A stretch of 64,000 bases of DNA from Fictibacillus phosphorivorans (GCF_001629705.1 NZ_CP015378.1:1240001-1304000), one strand, 5' to 3'. Counted from the stretch's first letter, positions 50,289-59,398 are shown. Numbers and translations: made by a program. Notes: a model not told the origin generated them from the sequence alone.

Positions 50289-50296
50289 AACTGTAA

Positions 50297-51295
50297 CTAA
50301 AAGATTAAGTTTAATACAAGGTAAGACAGGGCTGCTAATGTTGCAGAAATCGGAAGAGTGATGAACCATGTGATGACCATCGTCTTAGCCGTTCCCCATT
50401 TAACCCCTTTTAAACGGTGAGACGCACCAACTCCTAAGATAGAAGAAGTGATAACGTGTGTTGTACTTACAGGAATACCTAAGAATGATGCACCAAAGAT
50501 AACAGATGCTCCCGTTAAATCAGCAGATACTCCGTTAACAGGGCGAATCTTCATGATCTTTCCGCCAACCGTCTTAATAATTTTCCAACCACCTACAGAT
50601 GTACCAAGACCCATAGCAAGTGCACAGGATACCTGTACCCATAGCTGAATGTCAGTGCTATCTGTGTAGCCGTTCGCGATTAATGCCATCGTGATGATAC
50701 CCATCGCTTTTTGCGCATCGTTCGTGCCGTGTGAATAAGCTTGAAGTGCTGCAGTAGCTACCTGAACTTTACGAAAACCGTTATTCGTTTTCGTTAGATT
50801 CGTATTCTTAAATACCATCTTGATAATATTATAAAATATAAAACCTACGATAAATGCTAGAATCGGAGAAAGAAGCAAACCGTAAATAATTTTTAGAAAG
50901 CCAGAATAGTGAAGGGCTTCAAAACCAGCAGCTGCAATCGCAGCACCAGCGATAGAACCGATGATCGCATGTGAAGATGAACTTGGAATCCCATAGTACC
51001 AAGTGATCAAGTTCCAAGCGATGGCTGCAACTAGAGCAGCGAGAATTACAACTGACCCGTTAGGAAGTGTAAATGGGTCAACGATATCTTTTGTGATTGT
51101 TTTTGCAACACCTGTGAAAGTCATGGCTCCGACAAAGTTCATGACTGCAGCTAAAATAATAGCTCTTCTTGGTGTTAAAGCTTTTGTGGAAACAGATGTT
51201 GCGATCGCGTTCGCCGTATCATGAAATCCATTGATAAAGTCAAAGGCAAGCGCGCAGATAACAACAAGAATGGTAATGAGTAATACTGTATCCAT
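50297..51295 (-). CDS. pit: Low-affinity inorganic phosphate transporter, PiT family
   Basis: The product (about 332 residues) is a ten-helix phosphate:cation symporter. Twin family motifs are GFHDTANAIATSVSTKAL (about 25-42) and SHGTNDAQKAMGIITMAL in the second half, together with GASFLGIPVSTTHVITSSIL. It moves phosphate, or metal-phosphate, inward. The DUF47 gene lies just upstream in the same operon, as in many Bacillus genomes. ATG 51295 follows GGGTGG; a GTG at 51304 is possible. Confidence 0.93.
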   Translation of the reverse strand: MDTVLLITILVVICALAFDFINGFHDTANAIATSVSTKALTPRRAIILAAVMNFVGAMTFTGVAKTITKDIVDPFTLPNGSVVILAALVAAIAWNLITWYYGIPSSSSHAIIGSIAGAAIAAAGFEALHYSGFLKIIYGLLLSPILAFIVGFIFYNIIKMVFKNTNLTKTNNGFRKVQVATAALQAYSHGTNDAQKAMGIITMALIANGYTDSTDIQLWVQVSCALAMGLGTSVGGWKIIKTVGGKIMKIRPVNGVSADLTGASVIFGASFLGIPVSTTHVITSSILGVGASHRLKGVKWGTAKTMVITWFITLPISATLAALSYLVLNLIF

Positions 51296-51307
51296 ACCAG
51301 CCACCCG

Positions 51308-51925
51308 TTACGCGTTTTTCATAATGATAGATTCTAATGTGTTTGCAACGTTCTGGCAGCTGTCGGCAATGCCTTCAAGCACTTCATACATTTCTTTATA
51401 TTTAATCACTTTTATTGGATCTGTTTGAGTGGAGAACAATTCACGCTGTGCCTCGCGGTATAGATCGTCACACTTTGATTCGTAATCTTTAATCTTAATT
51501 GCATGTTCACGCATATCAAGAAGCTTTTTCTCTGATAACAAGTTAACAGTAAGTAGGATTTCTTCCGCACTTAACTTAATGTATTCTACAAATTTAACCA
51601 TGTATTGATCTGGGTTTGTGATTGCGTAAATGTCAAACAAAGCAGAAGACTGCTCGATACCATCTAAAATATCATCCATGCTCATAGCAAGTGATAAGAT
51701 GTCTTCTCTTTCAATAGGTGTAATAAACACTTTGTTCAGTTCCATGATAACGGTATGAACATAAGAATCACCTTTAGATTCAAGTTCTTTTAAATGGTCT
51801 GCAAATTCGCGAAGATCATTTTCGTTATTAATTTTGAAATTGTGGAAATAACCAGCAGAGTCCTTCAAGTTGCTAGCAATATCCGTTAGCATGACCATGA
51901 ACTTATCCTTTTTCTTTGTAAACAT
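51308..51925 (-). CDS. DUF47 family protein, PhoU-like partner of Pit (YkaA type)
   Basis: About 205 residues, all helical. KKKDKFMVMLTDIASNLKDS, then FADHLKELESKGDSYVHTVI and FITPIEREDILSLAMSMDDI are typical of DUF47/YkaA, relatives of PhoU with E-x-x-x-D metal-binding repeats. It should regulate or modulate Pit on the cytoplasmic side. It is the first gene of the operon, four bases from pit. ATG 51925 follows GGAGGG. Confidence 0.92.
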   Translation of the reverse strand: MFTKKKDKFMVMLTDIASNLKDSAGYFHNFKINNENDLREFADHLKELESKGDSYVHTVIMELNKVFITPIEREDILSLAMSMDDILDGIEQSSALFDIYAITNPDQYMVKFVEYIKLSAEEILLTVNLLSEKKLLDMREHAIKIKDYESKCDDLYREAQRELFSTQTDPIKVIKYKEMYEVLEGIADSCQNVANTLESIIMKNA

Positions 51926-52181
51926 AGTACCCTCCAAAAGAAATGTCTTTTATCCTTTTTCTTTTACGTTTTTTGTGGTAGTTCTTTTTTCTTTTTTAAC
52001 CACCCAACACATTATACAAAAAAATAAGAGTTTTTGTCGAAAAAGAATGAATTGTAATCAATAATTTACAAAAGCTTTACAAAGTTAAGCTTTCTTTTTA
52101 TGTTCTGCAAACATGAAATTAACAAATGAGTAAAATTGACATGTTATCTTTACATTGCTCTCTCATCATTCCCCAAACGAA

Positions 52182-52775
52182 TTATTTAGAATCTGATGGC
52201 AAGGAAAGTCCATAAAAAAACATTTGAAAAATATCTGTTGCGAGTTTTTTTCCATTCTCGCCTGTAATCATGGAGATGAGCGTATTGTTATTAAAAAGCT
52301 GAATGTATACCATGATGGACTCCATAGAAAGATCAGGATTGACCTCCCCGTTGTTCTGAGCATTCTTAATCACGTCAACGATTAAAGGAATGGCATACTT
52401 ACTTTGAAAGTCAGCTAGGAATAACTTTAACTCTTCATCGTTTAGCATCATCTCTTCCAAAATTTCAGGATGAATGTTTAGTACGTTATTTGTTTTATGA
52501 AGAATGCTTGTAGTCATTTTTTCTCTAAAGGAGAGATCACTTTGAAAGAGCTCTCTATGAAATTCGTACTCATCTGCAACGAACTCTTTAATCACTTCAC
52601 GAAACAAGGCTTCTTTGCTTCCGAAATGATTATAGATGGTTACTTGAGATACTCCTGCATGTTTTGCTAGATCTTCTATCTTGATTTCTTTGATGCCTTG
52701 TTTTTGAAACAGAGAGAAAGCAGCTTGCTTAATATCTTTTTTCTTTTGTTCCTTTCGACGTTCGTATCCGTTCAA
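52182..52775 (-). CDS. TetR/AcrR family transcriptional regulator
   Basis: The 197-residue repressor has its HTH at the start: KKDIKQAAFSLFQKQGIKEI, then IEDLAKHAGVSQVTIYNHFG and SKEALFREV. The C-terminal ligand domain is unlike any named type. It is divergent from an ABC exporter, and two long operator-like inverted repeats lie between them, so it very likely represses that exporter and itself. The start is TTG with GAGGTGA upstream. Confidence 0.93.
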   Translation of the reverse strand: MNGYERRKEQKKKDIKQAAFSLFQKQGIKEIKIEDLAKHAGVSQVTIYNHFGSKEALFREVIKEFVADEYEFHRELFQSDLSFREKMTTSILHKTNNVLNIHPEILEEMMLNDEELKLFLADFQSKYAIPLIVDVIKNAQNNGEVNPDLSMESIMVYIQLFNNNTLISMITGENGKKLATDIFQMFFYGLSLPSDSK

Positions 52776-52807
52776 AAGTCTTCACCTCTTTACAAGAATA
52801 AAACACA

Positions 52808-52839
52808 TTTTGAAAAATAACAAATAACATATTTCAAAA
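52808..52839. promoter_or_regulatory. Operator 1 of the TetR/ABC pair
   Basis: TTTTGAAAAAT (52808-52818) and ATATTTCAAAA (52829-52839) form an inverted repeat separated by exactly 10 bases. A second repeat of the same arm sequence and spacing begins at 52875. Confidence 0.75.
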
Positions 52840-52874
52840 AGTATTGATTAGTGCAAGGAAAAGATTTATGATTA

Positions 52875-52906
52875 TTTTGAAATATACAATGATTAATATT
52901 TCAAAA
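52875..52906. promoter_or_regulatory. Operator 2 of the TetR/ABC pair
   Basis: TTTTGAAATAT (52875-52885) and ATATTTCAAAA (52896-52906) are perfect inverted arms with a 10-base centre. It lies 15 bases before the ABC gene start, so bound repressor would block its promoter or initiation. Confidence 0.8.
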
Positions 52907-52920
52907 AGGCTGGTGCGAAG

Positions 52921-53808
52921 ATGATATATGTAGAGGGACTATCAAAGCATTTTTCTAAAGGGAAAGGTTTATTCGATCTGAACTTTGAGGTGAAGAAGGG
53001 TGAAGTGTTTGGATATATTGGGCCAAATGGAGCAGGCAAATCGACAACAATTCGTCACTTAATGGGTTTTATAAAACCAGATCGTGGTCAATCTTCCATC
53101 AATGGTATGGACTGTTGGAACAACGCCGCGCGTATTCAACACCAAACCGGCTACTTGCCCGGAGAGATTGTTTTTTTAGAAGGAATGAGTGGACTTGGAT
53201 TTTTGTCACTTCTTCAAAAAATGAGAAAGCAAGAAAGTACAAGACGGAGAGACGAGTTAATCGAGAGGTTTCAGTTAGATGTAAAGACACCGATAAGAAA
53301 AATGTCTAAAGGGATGAAACAAAAAGTAGGGATCATTGCAGCCTTCATGCATGACCCGCAAGTTCTTATCTTAGACGAACCTACATCAGGGTTAGATCCT
53401 CTTATGCAACGGGTCTTTATCGATCTTATCTTGGAAGAAAAACAGAATAACAAAACCATACTCATGTCATCACATAGTTTTCAAGAGATCGAACGGACGT
53501 GTGATTCCGCTGGAATCATAAAAGATGGAAAGCTAGTGGCCTTAGAAGATATGCATTTGTTAAGAAGCGTACAACGACGAGTATTTGAAGTGAAAGTGAA
53601 GTCTGAGTATGACATGGAACACATCCTTCGATCATCACTCGATACAGAAGTGAAAGGACCGCGAACTGTTCATGTTACCGTACAAGGAAACGATCAGGAA
53701 TTTGTTCAGATGTTAAGTCGTTGTGAAGTTCAACATATTGATACACGGCCACAGGATTTAGAAGATATATTCATGCATTATTATGACAGAAGGGAAGTGG
53801 GAAAATGA
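52921..53808 (+). CDS. ABC exporter ATP-binding protein
   Basis: A 295-residue ATPase with Walker A GPNGAGKSTT (about 37-46), Q-loop near HQTGYLPGE, signature KMSKGMKQKVGI (an MSKGMKQK variant common in this exporter group), Walker B VLILDEPTSGLD, and H-loop SSHSFQE. The C-terminal 80 residues form a regulatory extension. It should pair with the permease that overlaps its stop. TetR control suggests export of a toxic compound. The start is ATG after a weak GGTGCG site. Confidence 0.93.
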   Translation: MIYVEGLSKHFSKGKGLFDLNFEVKKGEVFGYIGPNGAGKSTTIRHLMGFIKPDRGQSSINGMDCWNNAARIQHQTGYLPGEIVFLEGMSGLGFLSLLQKMRKQESTRRRDELIERFQLDVKTPIRKMSKGMKQKVGIIAAFMHDPQVLILDEPTSGLDPLMQRVFIDLILEEKQNNKTILMSSHSFQEIERTCDSAGIIKDGKLVALEDMHLLRSVQRRVFEVKVKSEYDMEHILRSSLDTEVKGPRTVHVTVQGNDQEFVQMLSRCEVQHIDTRPQDLEDIFMHYYDRREVGK

Positions 53809-54611
53809 GCTTGCCTTTATATCTTGCGATGATGAAAAGTCACGGAAAGCTGTTAGGTGGATTCATATACGGTGCTGCAGCTTATATAATACTTATCATT
53901 TGGATCTATCCCTCTATTGCTGATATGAAAGGATTTAACGATATGATCGCTGCACTGCCAGAAGGTATGCGGAAGCTGATCGGTATGGAGAATGGCATAA
54001 ATTCCTTGTCAGACTATATAGCGGGTGAATTTTATGGGATGTTGTTTCTGATTATATTAATGGTTTATGTGATTTTGACTTCGACGCGAGTGATGGCACG
54101 GCTGGTCGATCAAGGATCTATGGCCTACTTGCTTGCCACCCCTAATTCAAGAGTAAAGGTTGCCATTACACAAGCAGCAGTCTTGCTTACCGGGCTGGCA
54201 TTAATCGTAGGTTTTACAACAATTAGTGGTATTGCTGCAAGCGAGTGGCTGATCGAAGGTTATCAATTAGATGTTGCTTCTTTTATTACACTGAACATAC
54301 TCACTTTTCTAACCTTCTCTTCCATTGCCGGATATTGCTTTTTGATCTCTTCTTTAAGTAATGATGAGAAGAAAGCACTCGGAATTTCTGCAGGAATTAC
54401 GCTTTTATTTTATATGTTAAACATGGCCGGTAAATTGAGTGAGAAAACAGAGTGGATGTTAAACCTTACAATCTTTAAATGGTATGATCCGATCAAGATG
54501 ATCAATAACGAAACAGATGCGTTTTGGATCGGATGTTCACTTGGTGTTTCTACATTTTTATTATTTTTAATCAGTGTGATCGTATTTAAGAAAAGAAATC
54601 TTCCGTTATAA
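53805..54611 (+). CDS. ABC-2 type exporter permease
   Basis: A 268-residue membrane protein with six helices (about 20-38, 75-95, 118-140, 155-175, 185-203, 240-260). The region FYGMLFLIILMVYVILTSTR, then LVDQGSMAYLLATPNSR is typical of YhaP-like ABC-2 permeases. The first extracytoplasmic loop has MKGFNDMIAALPEGMRKLIG, a family feature of YhaP/NatB-like proteins. Its ATG overlaps the ATPase stop (ATGA), so both are made together. Confidence 0.9.
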   Translation: MSLPLYLAMMKSHGKLLGGFIYGAAAYIILIIWIYPSIADMKGFNDMIAALPEGMRKLIGMENGINSLSDYIAGEFYGMLFLIILMVYVILTSTRVMARLVDQGSMAYLLATPNSRVKVAITQAAVLLTGLALIVGFTTISGIAASEWLIEGYQLDVASFITLNILTFLTFSSIAGYCFLISSLSNDEKKALGISAGITLLFYMLNMAGKLSEKTEWMLNLTIFKWYDPIKMINNETDAFWIGCSLGVSTFLLFLISVIVFKKRNLPL

Positions 54612-54723
54612 ATATTCTAAATGTTTTGATTAACATGTATAATAAAATAAATAATGAAGTAACCAAAACGGTAAATCCACATACAATATTAGTGCTAGGA
54701 ACCGAATATTGGAAAGTTTTCAG

Positions 54724-54747
54724 GCTGCTGTCGTAAAAGACGGCAGC
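54724..54747 (+). terminator. Terminator or leader hairpin after the ABC operon
   Basis: A 9-bp stem with a G-T pair, GCTGCTGTC / GACGGCAGC, 6-base loop; a T-run follows 8 bases later. Confidence 0.65.
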
Positions 54748-54775
54748 ATTTCTGCTTTTTAAGGGTACTTGAGGA

Positions 54776-54790
54776 TGATAGTTATTATCA
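54776..54790. promoter_or_regulatory. Fur/PerR-like box of the P1B4 ATPase gene
   Basis: TGATAGTTATTATCA differs from the Fur consensus TGATAATNATTATCA at one position, and it lies 22 bases before the start codon. In B. subtilis pfeT is known to be repressed by PerR and activated by Fur, so an iron box here supports the assignment. Confidence 0.7.
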
Positions 54791-54812
54791 AATACGCAGG
54801 AGGGGAAGTCCA

Positions 54813-56681
54813 TTGGAACTCTCTGCACGTACACAACTGTTGATGGCAACAACGTCTGGTCTTTTCATACTAACGGCTTGGATGATGGAAAAATATTCAG
54901 ATTCTCCTTATTATGTTCTCTTTTATCTATTAGCTTTTATCGTAGGAGGCTATGCAAAAGCAATCGAAGGCATTCAGGAAAGCATAAAAGACCGACAATT
55001 GAACGTCGAACTTCTTATGATGTTTGCCGCGATCGGATCTGCCGCGATCGGCTATTGGGGTGAGGGAGCTGTATTGATCCTAATCTTTGCTTATTCTGGC
55101 GCACTAGAAATGTATACCTTACAAAAAAGCGATAAAGAGATCAAAGCGTTAATCTCGTTGCAGCCTGAAGAAGCATGGCTTTTATTGGAGGATAAAGAAC
55201 GGAGAGTGGAAGCTTCCTCTTTAGAACCTGGTAATCGTATAAAAGTTAAACCAGGAGAACGAGTACCGGCAGACGGTATCATTGTAAAAGGAAACTCATT
55301 TATTAATGAATCTGCCTTAACAGGAGAACCTCTCGCTCGAGAAGTCCATAAGTCATCAGAAGTATTGGCAGGAACTTTGAACCAATCGGGATTGTTAGAG
55401 ATTTCTGTTACAAAACACATGAAAGACTCAGTATTTCAAAGAATGATAGACCTCGTGAACAACGCACAGAATGATGCTCCGCCTGTTCAAAGAAAAATAG
55501 AAGAGTTTGAGACCAAGTATGTTCTATTTGTTTTGCTGGCTGCGGCATTAACCTTTTTAGTACCTAGTTCGATAGGGATTTGGAGTTATTCAGAATCTTT
55601 ATACCGTGCTTGTGTTCTGCTAGTCGTGGCTTCTCCTTGTGCACTCGTAGCCTCGACCATGCCTGCATTATTGGCATCACTATCAAACGCGGCTAAACAC
55701 GGAATTCTATTTAAAAGCGGTGTCTTTTTAGAAAAACTGAGTCAAGTAAACGTGATCGCTTTTGATAAAACAGGTACTTTAACAAAAGGCCAGCCATCGG
55801 TAAAACACGCAGAATTTCTCCATTCATCGTGGAAAAAAGAAGAGTTAGCCTCGATTATCTATGAGATTGAAAAGAATAGCATACATCCACTTGCAAAGGC
55901 GATTAATGAACATCTTAAAGTTACTCCGGAAAAAACGCCTATAGAACTGGTAGGATTTGAAGATGTGCCAGGGAAGGGTGTTAAAGCGACCATTCAGAGT
56001 ATCATCTGGAAAATAGGGAGCCGTGAGTGGGCGGATATAACTGAAAAACAAGAGTTTGAGCTGCTGAAGAAGATCGATGATTCTGCAAAGGATACAGGGC
56101 ACACGGTTGTGTATGTTACAGCTGACGATCAACTAGCCGCTTATTTTCTATTAGGAGATACAATAAGGGAAGAGGCCGTTAACGCAATAAAAGATTTGCA
56201 GACCAAACAAATCTTAACGATTATGCTTACGGGAGACTCTAAGCGCGGAGCAGAGATGATCGGAAGGATCGCAAAGGTCGACGAAATTGCTTACTCATGC
56301 ATGCCAGAAGATAAAGTGAACACTGTGAAAAAATGGAGAGAGAAAGATGCAGTAGTAGCGATGATCGGAGATGGTGTGAATGATGCACCTGCTCTCGCTA
56401 TAGCAGATGTTGGTGTTGCGATGGGAATGGGAAGCGATGCTGCCATAGAAACCGCGGATGTCGTACTCGTTAAAAATGATTTGAGTAAGCTGCTTTATGG
56501 AATGAACCTCTCTGAAAGACTATCAAAAGTGATCAAACAAAATATCATTTTTTCAATCAGTGTTATTCTACTATTATTATGCGCGAACTACTTACAGTTT
56601 CTCACCTTGCCATTTGGAGTGATCGGACATGAAGGAAGCACAATATTAGTCATTTTAAATGGGTTACGTTTATTAAAATAA
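54813..56681 (+). CDS. pfeT: P1B4-type Fe(II) efflux ATPase, PfeT-like
   Basis: A 622-residue P-type ATPase. It lacks an N-terminal metal-binding domain, has SALTGE (167-172), the metal motif SPC (274-276) instead of CPC, phosphorylation DKTGT (318-322), and later TGDSKRGAEM and MIGDGVNDAPAL. SPC and a short N-terminus define the P1B4 group, whose B. subtilis member PfeT (formerly ZosA/YkvW) exports ferrous iron. The start is TTG with AGGAGGGG upstream. A Fur/PerR-like box precedes it. Other metals such as cobalt or zinc are possible; iron is the best-supported call. Confidence 0.9.
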   Translation: MELSARTQLLMATTSGLFILTAWMMEKYSDSPYYVLFYLLAFIVGGYAKAIEGIQESIKDRQLNVELLMMFAAIGSAAIGYWGEGAVLILIFAYSGALEMYTLQKSDKEIKALISLQPEEAWLLLEDKERRVEASSLEPGNRIKVKPGERVPADGIIVKGNSFINESALTGEPLAREVHKSSEVLAGTLNQSGLLEISVTKHMKDSVFQRMIDLVNNAQNDAPPVQRKIEEFETKYVLFVLLAAALTFLVPSSIGIWSYSESLYRACVLLVVASPCALVASTMPALLASLSNAAKHGILFKSGVFLEKLSQVNVIAFDKTGTLTKGQPSVKHAEFLHSSWKKEELASIIYEIEKNSIHPLAKAINEHLKVTPEKTPIELVGFEDVPGKGVKATIQSIIWKIGSREWADITEKQEFELLKKIDDSAKDTGHTVVYVTADDQLAAYFLLGDTIREEAVNAIKDLQTKQILTIMLTGDSKRGAEMIGRIAKVDEIAYSCMPEDKVNTVKKWREKDAVVAMIGDGVNDAPALAIADVGVAMGMGSDAAIETADVVLVKNDLSKLLYGMNLSERLSKVIKQNIIFSISVILLLLCANYLQFLTLPFGVIGHEGSTILVILNGLRLLK

Positions 56682-56727
56682 CAATGATAAAAAGCCGGAC
56701 ATAACGTCTCGGCTTTTTATCATTGTT
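56680..56727. terminator. Strong bidirectional terminator
   Basis: An 18-bp stem (56680-56697 with 56710-56727) and 12-base loop between convergent genes. Confidence 0.92.
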
Positions 56728-56731
56728 ACAA

Positions 56732-57319
56732 TTAATATGTTTTGTTATTCACATCACTTTGCTTTTTCTCGTAAGTGGAATCTGTTCCTGTTTTTTGCTG
56801 TGTATCTGTTGAAGATAGGGTACGAGGTGTTACAACAGCTTTTGTCTGCGTGTTGGAATTTGGTTGGTAATCGTCTTGTTTGGCCTCTTGTTTTGCTTCA
56901 TCAATCGCAGTTTTTGTTTCACTTTTAACCTCGTTCGCTGTATTCTTAGCTTCTTGCAGCTTTTGACGAGCAGATAGAGATAGGTTTCCTGATTTTTCTT
57001 TGATGGAAGCAACTGTATCTTTCGCATCCATTTTTCCAAGCTTCGCTTTAAGCATGGTCTCGTCTTTCATCTGTTGTGTGCGCTCTTTTAATTTAATAGA
57101 CGAATCACGAAGATCGTTTCTAAATTCATTTCCATTTTTAGGTGTATATAATAGAGCTGCGGCAGCTCCCACAAGACCTCCCACTACTAATCCTGTAGCG
57201 AAACCAGAGGCATTACTTTTCTTGCTAACATTCGTATCAGCAGTATCTCGAGTTTGAAAATCTGAATGTGTAAAAACTGGTTCTGCAGTAGTCGTTGTTG
57301 TATTTGTATAGTTAGGCAT
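56732..57319 (-). CDS. YtxH domain stress protein
   Basis: A 195-residue protein with a hydrophilic start (THSDFQTRDTADTN), the YtxH helix GFATGLVVGGLVGAAAALLY followed by TPKNG (about residues 38-62), then a long charged, alanine-lysine rich coil (SARQKLQEAKNTANEVKSET) and a low-complexity tail. YtxH proteins are small general-stress proteins attached to the membrane by one helix. A sigma-B promoter match upstream agrees. ATG follows AAAGGAGG. Confidence 0.92.
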   Translation of the reverse strand: MPNYTNTTTTTAEPVFTHSDFQTRDTADTNVSKKSNASGFATGLVVGGLVGAAAALLYTPKNGNEFRNDLRDSSIKLKERTQQMKDETMLKAKLGKMDAKDTVASIKEKSGNLSLSARQKLQEAKNTANEVKSETKTAIDEAKQEAKQDDYQPNSNTQTKAVVTPRTLSSTDTQQKTGTDSTYEKKQSDVNNKTY

Positions 57320-57353
57320 AGTATTAAATCCTCCTTTTAGTCTGTATAAAACC

Positions 57354-57379
57354 CTACCCGGAACCCACAGATGATAAAC
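57354..57379 (-). promoter_or_regulatory. Sigma-B promoter of the YtxH gene
   Basis: On the minus strand GTTTAT (57379-57374) and GGGTAG (57359-57354) are spaced by 14 bases, matching the sigma-B pattern GTTTAA-N12-15-GGGTAT. It lies 35 bases before the start codon. Confidence 0.75.
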
Positions 57380-57495
57380 ATGAGGTATTTAAACAGGACC
57401 TTGGTGTAAGGACACAAACCTTTTTGTATGGCGGGAGTAAATTGAAGGTTCCGGTAGTAAAGAGGATAAGTAATCATTTTTAGAGAATAGAAAAA

Positions 57496-57516
57496 GCCGG
57501 GCAACGAGCACCCGGC
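57496..57516 (-). terminator. Terminator of ydjO
   Basis: A 6-bp GC stem GCCGGG / CCCGGC with a 9-base loop and a T-run on the minus strand. Confidence 0.75.
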
Positions 57517-57534
57517 CGATTTCTATTTATTTCA

Positions 57535-57723
57535 TTAACTTTTTAGTTCTGGAAGCATACGAACTTCTTCATTCATTGCAGATTTGCAAATGGGGCATTG
57601 CGGTTCTTTTTGCAAAGAATAGTCAGCGCGCATCCAGCATGAGCATCCATCACTCGTACATGCCCAAACCTTCGTTTCTACGTCTGGAATCGGCTCTGCA
57701 GGTTGTTTTGAAAAAAAAGCCAT
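57535..57723 (-). CDS. ydjO: Cold-inducible YdjO-like zinc-ribbon protein
   Basis: A 62-residue protein with two cysteine pairs, WACTSDGCSCWMRADYS and PQCPICKSAM, matching the YdjO family where the pairs form a small zinc ribbon. B. subtilis YdjO is induced at low temperature; its role is unknown. An extra cysteine lies in CSC. The ATG follows AAGGGGG. It is monocistronic. Confidence 0.9.
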   Translation of the reverse strand: MAFFSKQPAEPIPDVETKVWACTSDGCSCWMRADYSLQKEPQCPICKSAMNEEVRMLPELKS

Positions 57724-57790
57724 AGATATCCCCCTTTTCTGTTCTACTTATAGTATACGCTTAAAAGAGGAAAAATATGTATCAATTTGA

Positions 57791-58744
57791 TTACATATTT
57801 AAAATAACTTCATAATGAGTAGAGATTTCCCTCGCCCAACGTGCATGAAACTCTTTAATTTCTATAGGAGATTGTATAGAGATGCTAGTCTTTAGCGGCC
57901 ACAAATACTCAGCCGCTTTTTCAACAAAGGTTGCCAGAACAGTTCCAGAAAGACCATGTAGACCATTCTCTTTCGTTCGTATAAATTGACGTAGAAAAGG
58001 ATGAGACTCACAATAGTTCAATCCTTCTTCTGAAATTTCTGCTTTAAGTCTAACATAGTTTCTAGGTGTGATCTGGGATGCCCAATTATGAATAGATACC
58101 TCAGTAAAATCTTTCACTTCTATCGGTTCATAGTTTATAACAGCATGTTTAATATCTGATAGCTTGAAAATATGATAATCCATAAGCGAATAACAATATG
58201 CCGGACAGTACCATTCCCCATTTTCGCTAAAAAGACCGATCAGTTGAATGTTGCTATACAATTTTTGTTCTTTCATCGTATAAAGAATGGTAACAATCTT
58301 TTGTTTGATTGCAGCCTCAAGGATAATCGGCGCTATTGAGTTCTTCGGAGGCAGTGGAAGCTGAACAAAAAGTCGTTTTTGAATCTGAGTCCAATTATCT
58401 TTAGCATCTTCAGGCATAAATTGATAAAGTTTATTCACAATAGATTTACTTTGCGTTTGAAATGGAAAACTCGTTTCAGTATACGTTTGTAAACTAAATA
58501 GAATAGAGGAAGCTTCCATTTCTGTAAATCCGATAGGAGGGAGGATGCGGTCATTTTCAATTCGATATCCACCGTGTGGGCCGAATTCAGAAACGATAGG
58601 AAGACCCATCTCAATAAGATTTAGAAGATCTCGTTGAATCGTTCTAGTAGATACTCCGAATTCATCGGCTAATTCCTTTAAGGTAAAATGCTTTTTTGAG
58701 TTTATGGAAAGCAGTAGCCGTTCCAGTCTTTTTATCTTTGACAT
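57791..58744 (-). CDS. WYL domain transcriptional regulator (YafY type)
   Basis: The 317-residue product has a DeoR-like winged helix at the start (KRLERLLLSINSKKHFTLKE, then DEFGVSTRTIQRDLLNLIEM and GPHGGYRIEN) and a C-terminal WYL-like sensor domain (about 145-235, QLIGLFSENGEWYCPAYCYS, with the W-Y residues). Such proteins sense nucleic acid or small ligands and regulate stress genes. No target operon is adjacent. ATG follows TTAGGGG. Confidence 0.9.
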   Translation of the reverse strand: MSKIKRLERLLLSINSKKHFTLKELADEFGVSTRTIQRDLLNLIEMGLPIVSEFGPHGGYRIENDRILPPIGFTEMEASSILFSLQTYTETSFPFQTQSKSIVNKLYQFMPEDAKDNWTQIQKRLFVQLPLPPKNSIAPIILEAAIKQKIVTILYTMKEQKLYSNIQLIGLFSENGEWYCPAYCYSLMDYHIFKLSDIKHAVINYEPIEVKDFTEVSIHNWASQITPRNYVRLKAEISEEGLNYCESHPFLRQFIRTKENGLHGLSGTVLATFVEKAAEYLWPLKTSISIQSPIEIKEFHARWAREISTHYEVILNM

Positions 58745-58863
58745 GTTAGACCCCTAATTGACATATTCATGTATTAAAACTTTTGTACTAGTTTATGTAT
58801 GTTATATCGTACAAATATGATGAAATGTTAGGGCTTATCCAAATAAAGTAATAATAAATTTAA

Positions 58864-58892
58864 AAACACGTTATTCCTCTGGATAACGTGTT
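58864..58892 (-). terminator. Terminator of the MarR gene
   Basis: A 10-bp stem AACACGTTAT / ATAACGTGTT with an 8-base loop and T-run on the minus strand, 60 bases past the stop. Confidence 0.75.
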
Positions 58893-58954
58893 GATTCGTA
58901 GTATGAAAGGTAGGAAAACTAATCTGCGGTCATTGTTATAAGCAGTTTTTAGAA

Positions 58955-59398
58955 TCAGTTCTTTACTATTGAAGAAAGGTGTTCAATACATTGAACCATA
59001 TCCGCAAGCTGTTTTTCAGTGAGCTGTGACATGTACTTTAATAGTACACCGTTTCTTTTTTCTTGAATTGCATGAAAGGCTACTAAACCGGTTTCATTTA
59101 ATTGCACGTATACAATTCTTCGATCGAGGTCAGAGCGATAACGATCTACTAGTCCCCTTTTAACGAGTCGGTCGATGATAACTGTAGTAGCACTTGCACG
59201 TACTTTCATTGCGTCCGCAATCTCAGAAACCGTCCATTTCTCACGTGATGATAAAGTCTTTAATATTTGGAATTGAGTGGATGTTATCTCTTCTTCTTCC
59301 CAAATCTCAGGCTTTATCACGTCCATGATCTCATTGAACGCTTTCTCTATACGCTCTACTTCCATTAATACATTTCTACTATCTGTCACCACTTTCAC
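58955..59398 (-). CDS. MarR family transcriptional regulator
   Basis: A 147-residue winged-helix dimer: ITSTQFQILKTLSSREKWTV, then SEIADAMKVRASATTVIIDR as recognition helix, and LVKRGLVDRYRSDLDRRIVY as wing with the DxRR motif. The target is not visible. The start is GTG after AGGAGG. It is divergent from the DegV gene, sharing a 226-base AT-rich region. Confidence 0.93.
   Translation of the reverse strand: MKVVTDSRNVLMEVERIEKAFNEIMDVIKPEIWEEEEITSTQFQILKTLSSREKWTVSEIADAMKVRASATTVIIDRLVKRGLVDRYRSDLDRRIVYVQLNETGLVAFHAIQEKRNGVLLKYMSQLTEKQLADMVQCIEHLSSIVKN

Noticed and set aside
58745..58760. GGGGTCTAAC before the WYL regulator start as another copy of the 13-bp repeat
   Set aside because: Only half of the palindrome is present and the bases serve as the ribosome binding site; chance match.
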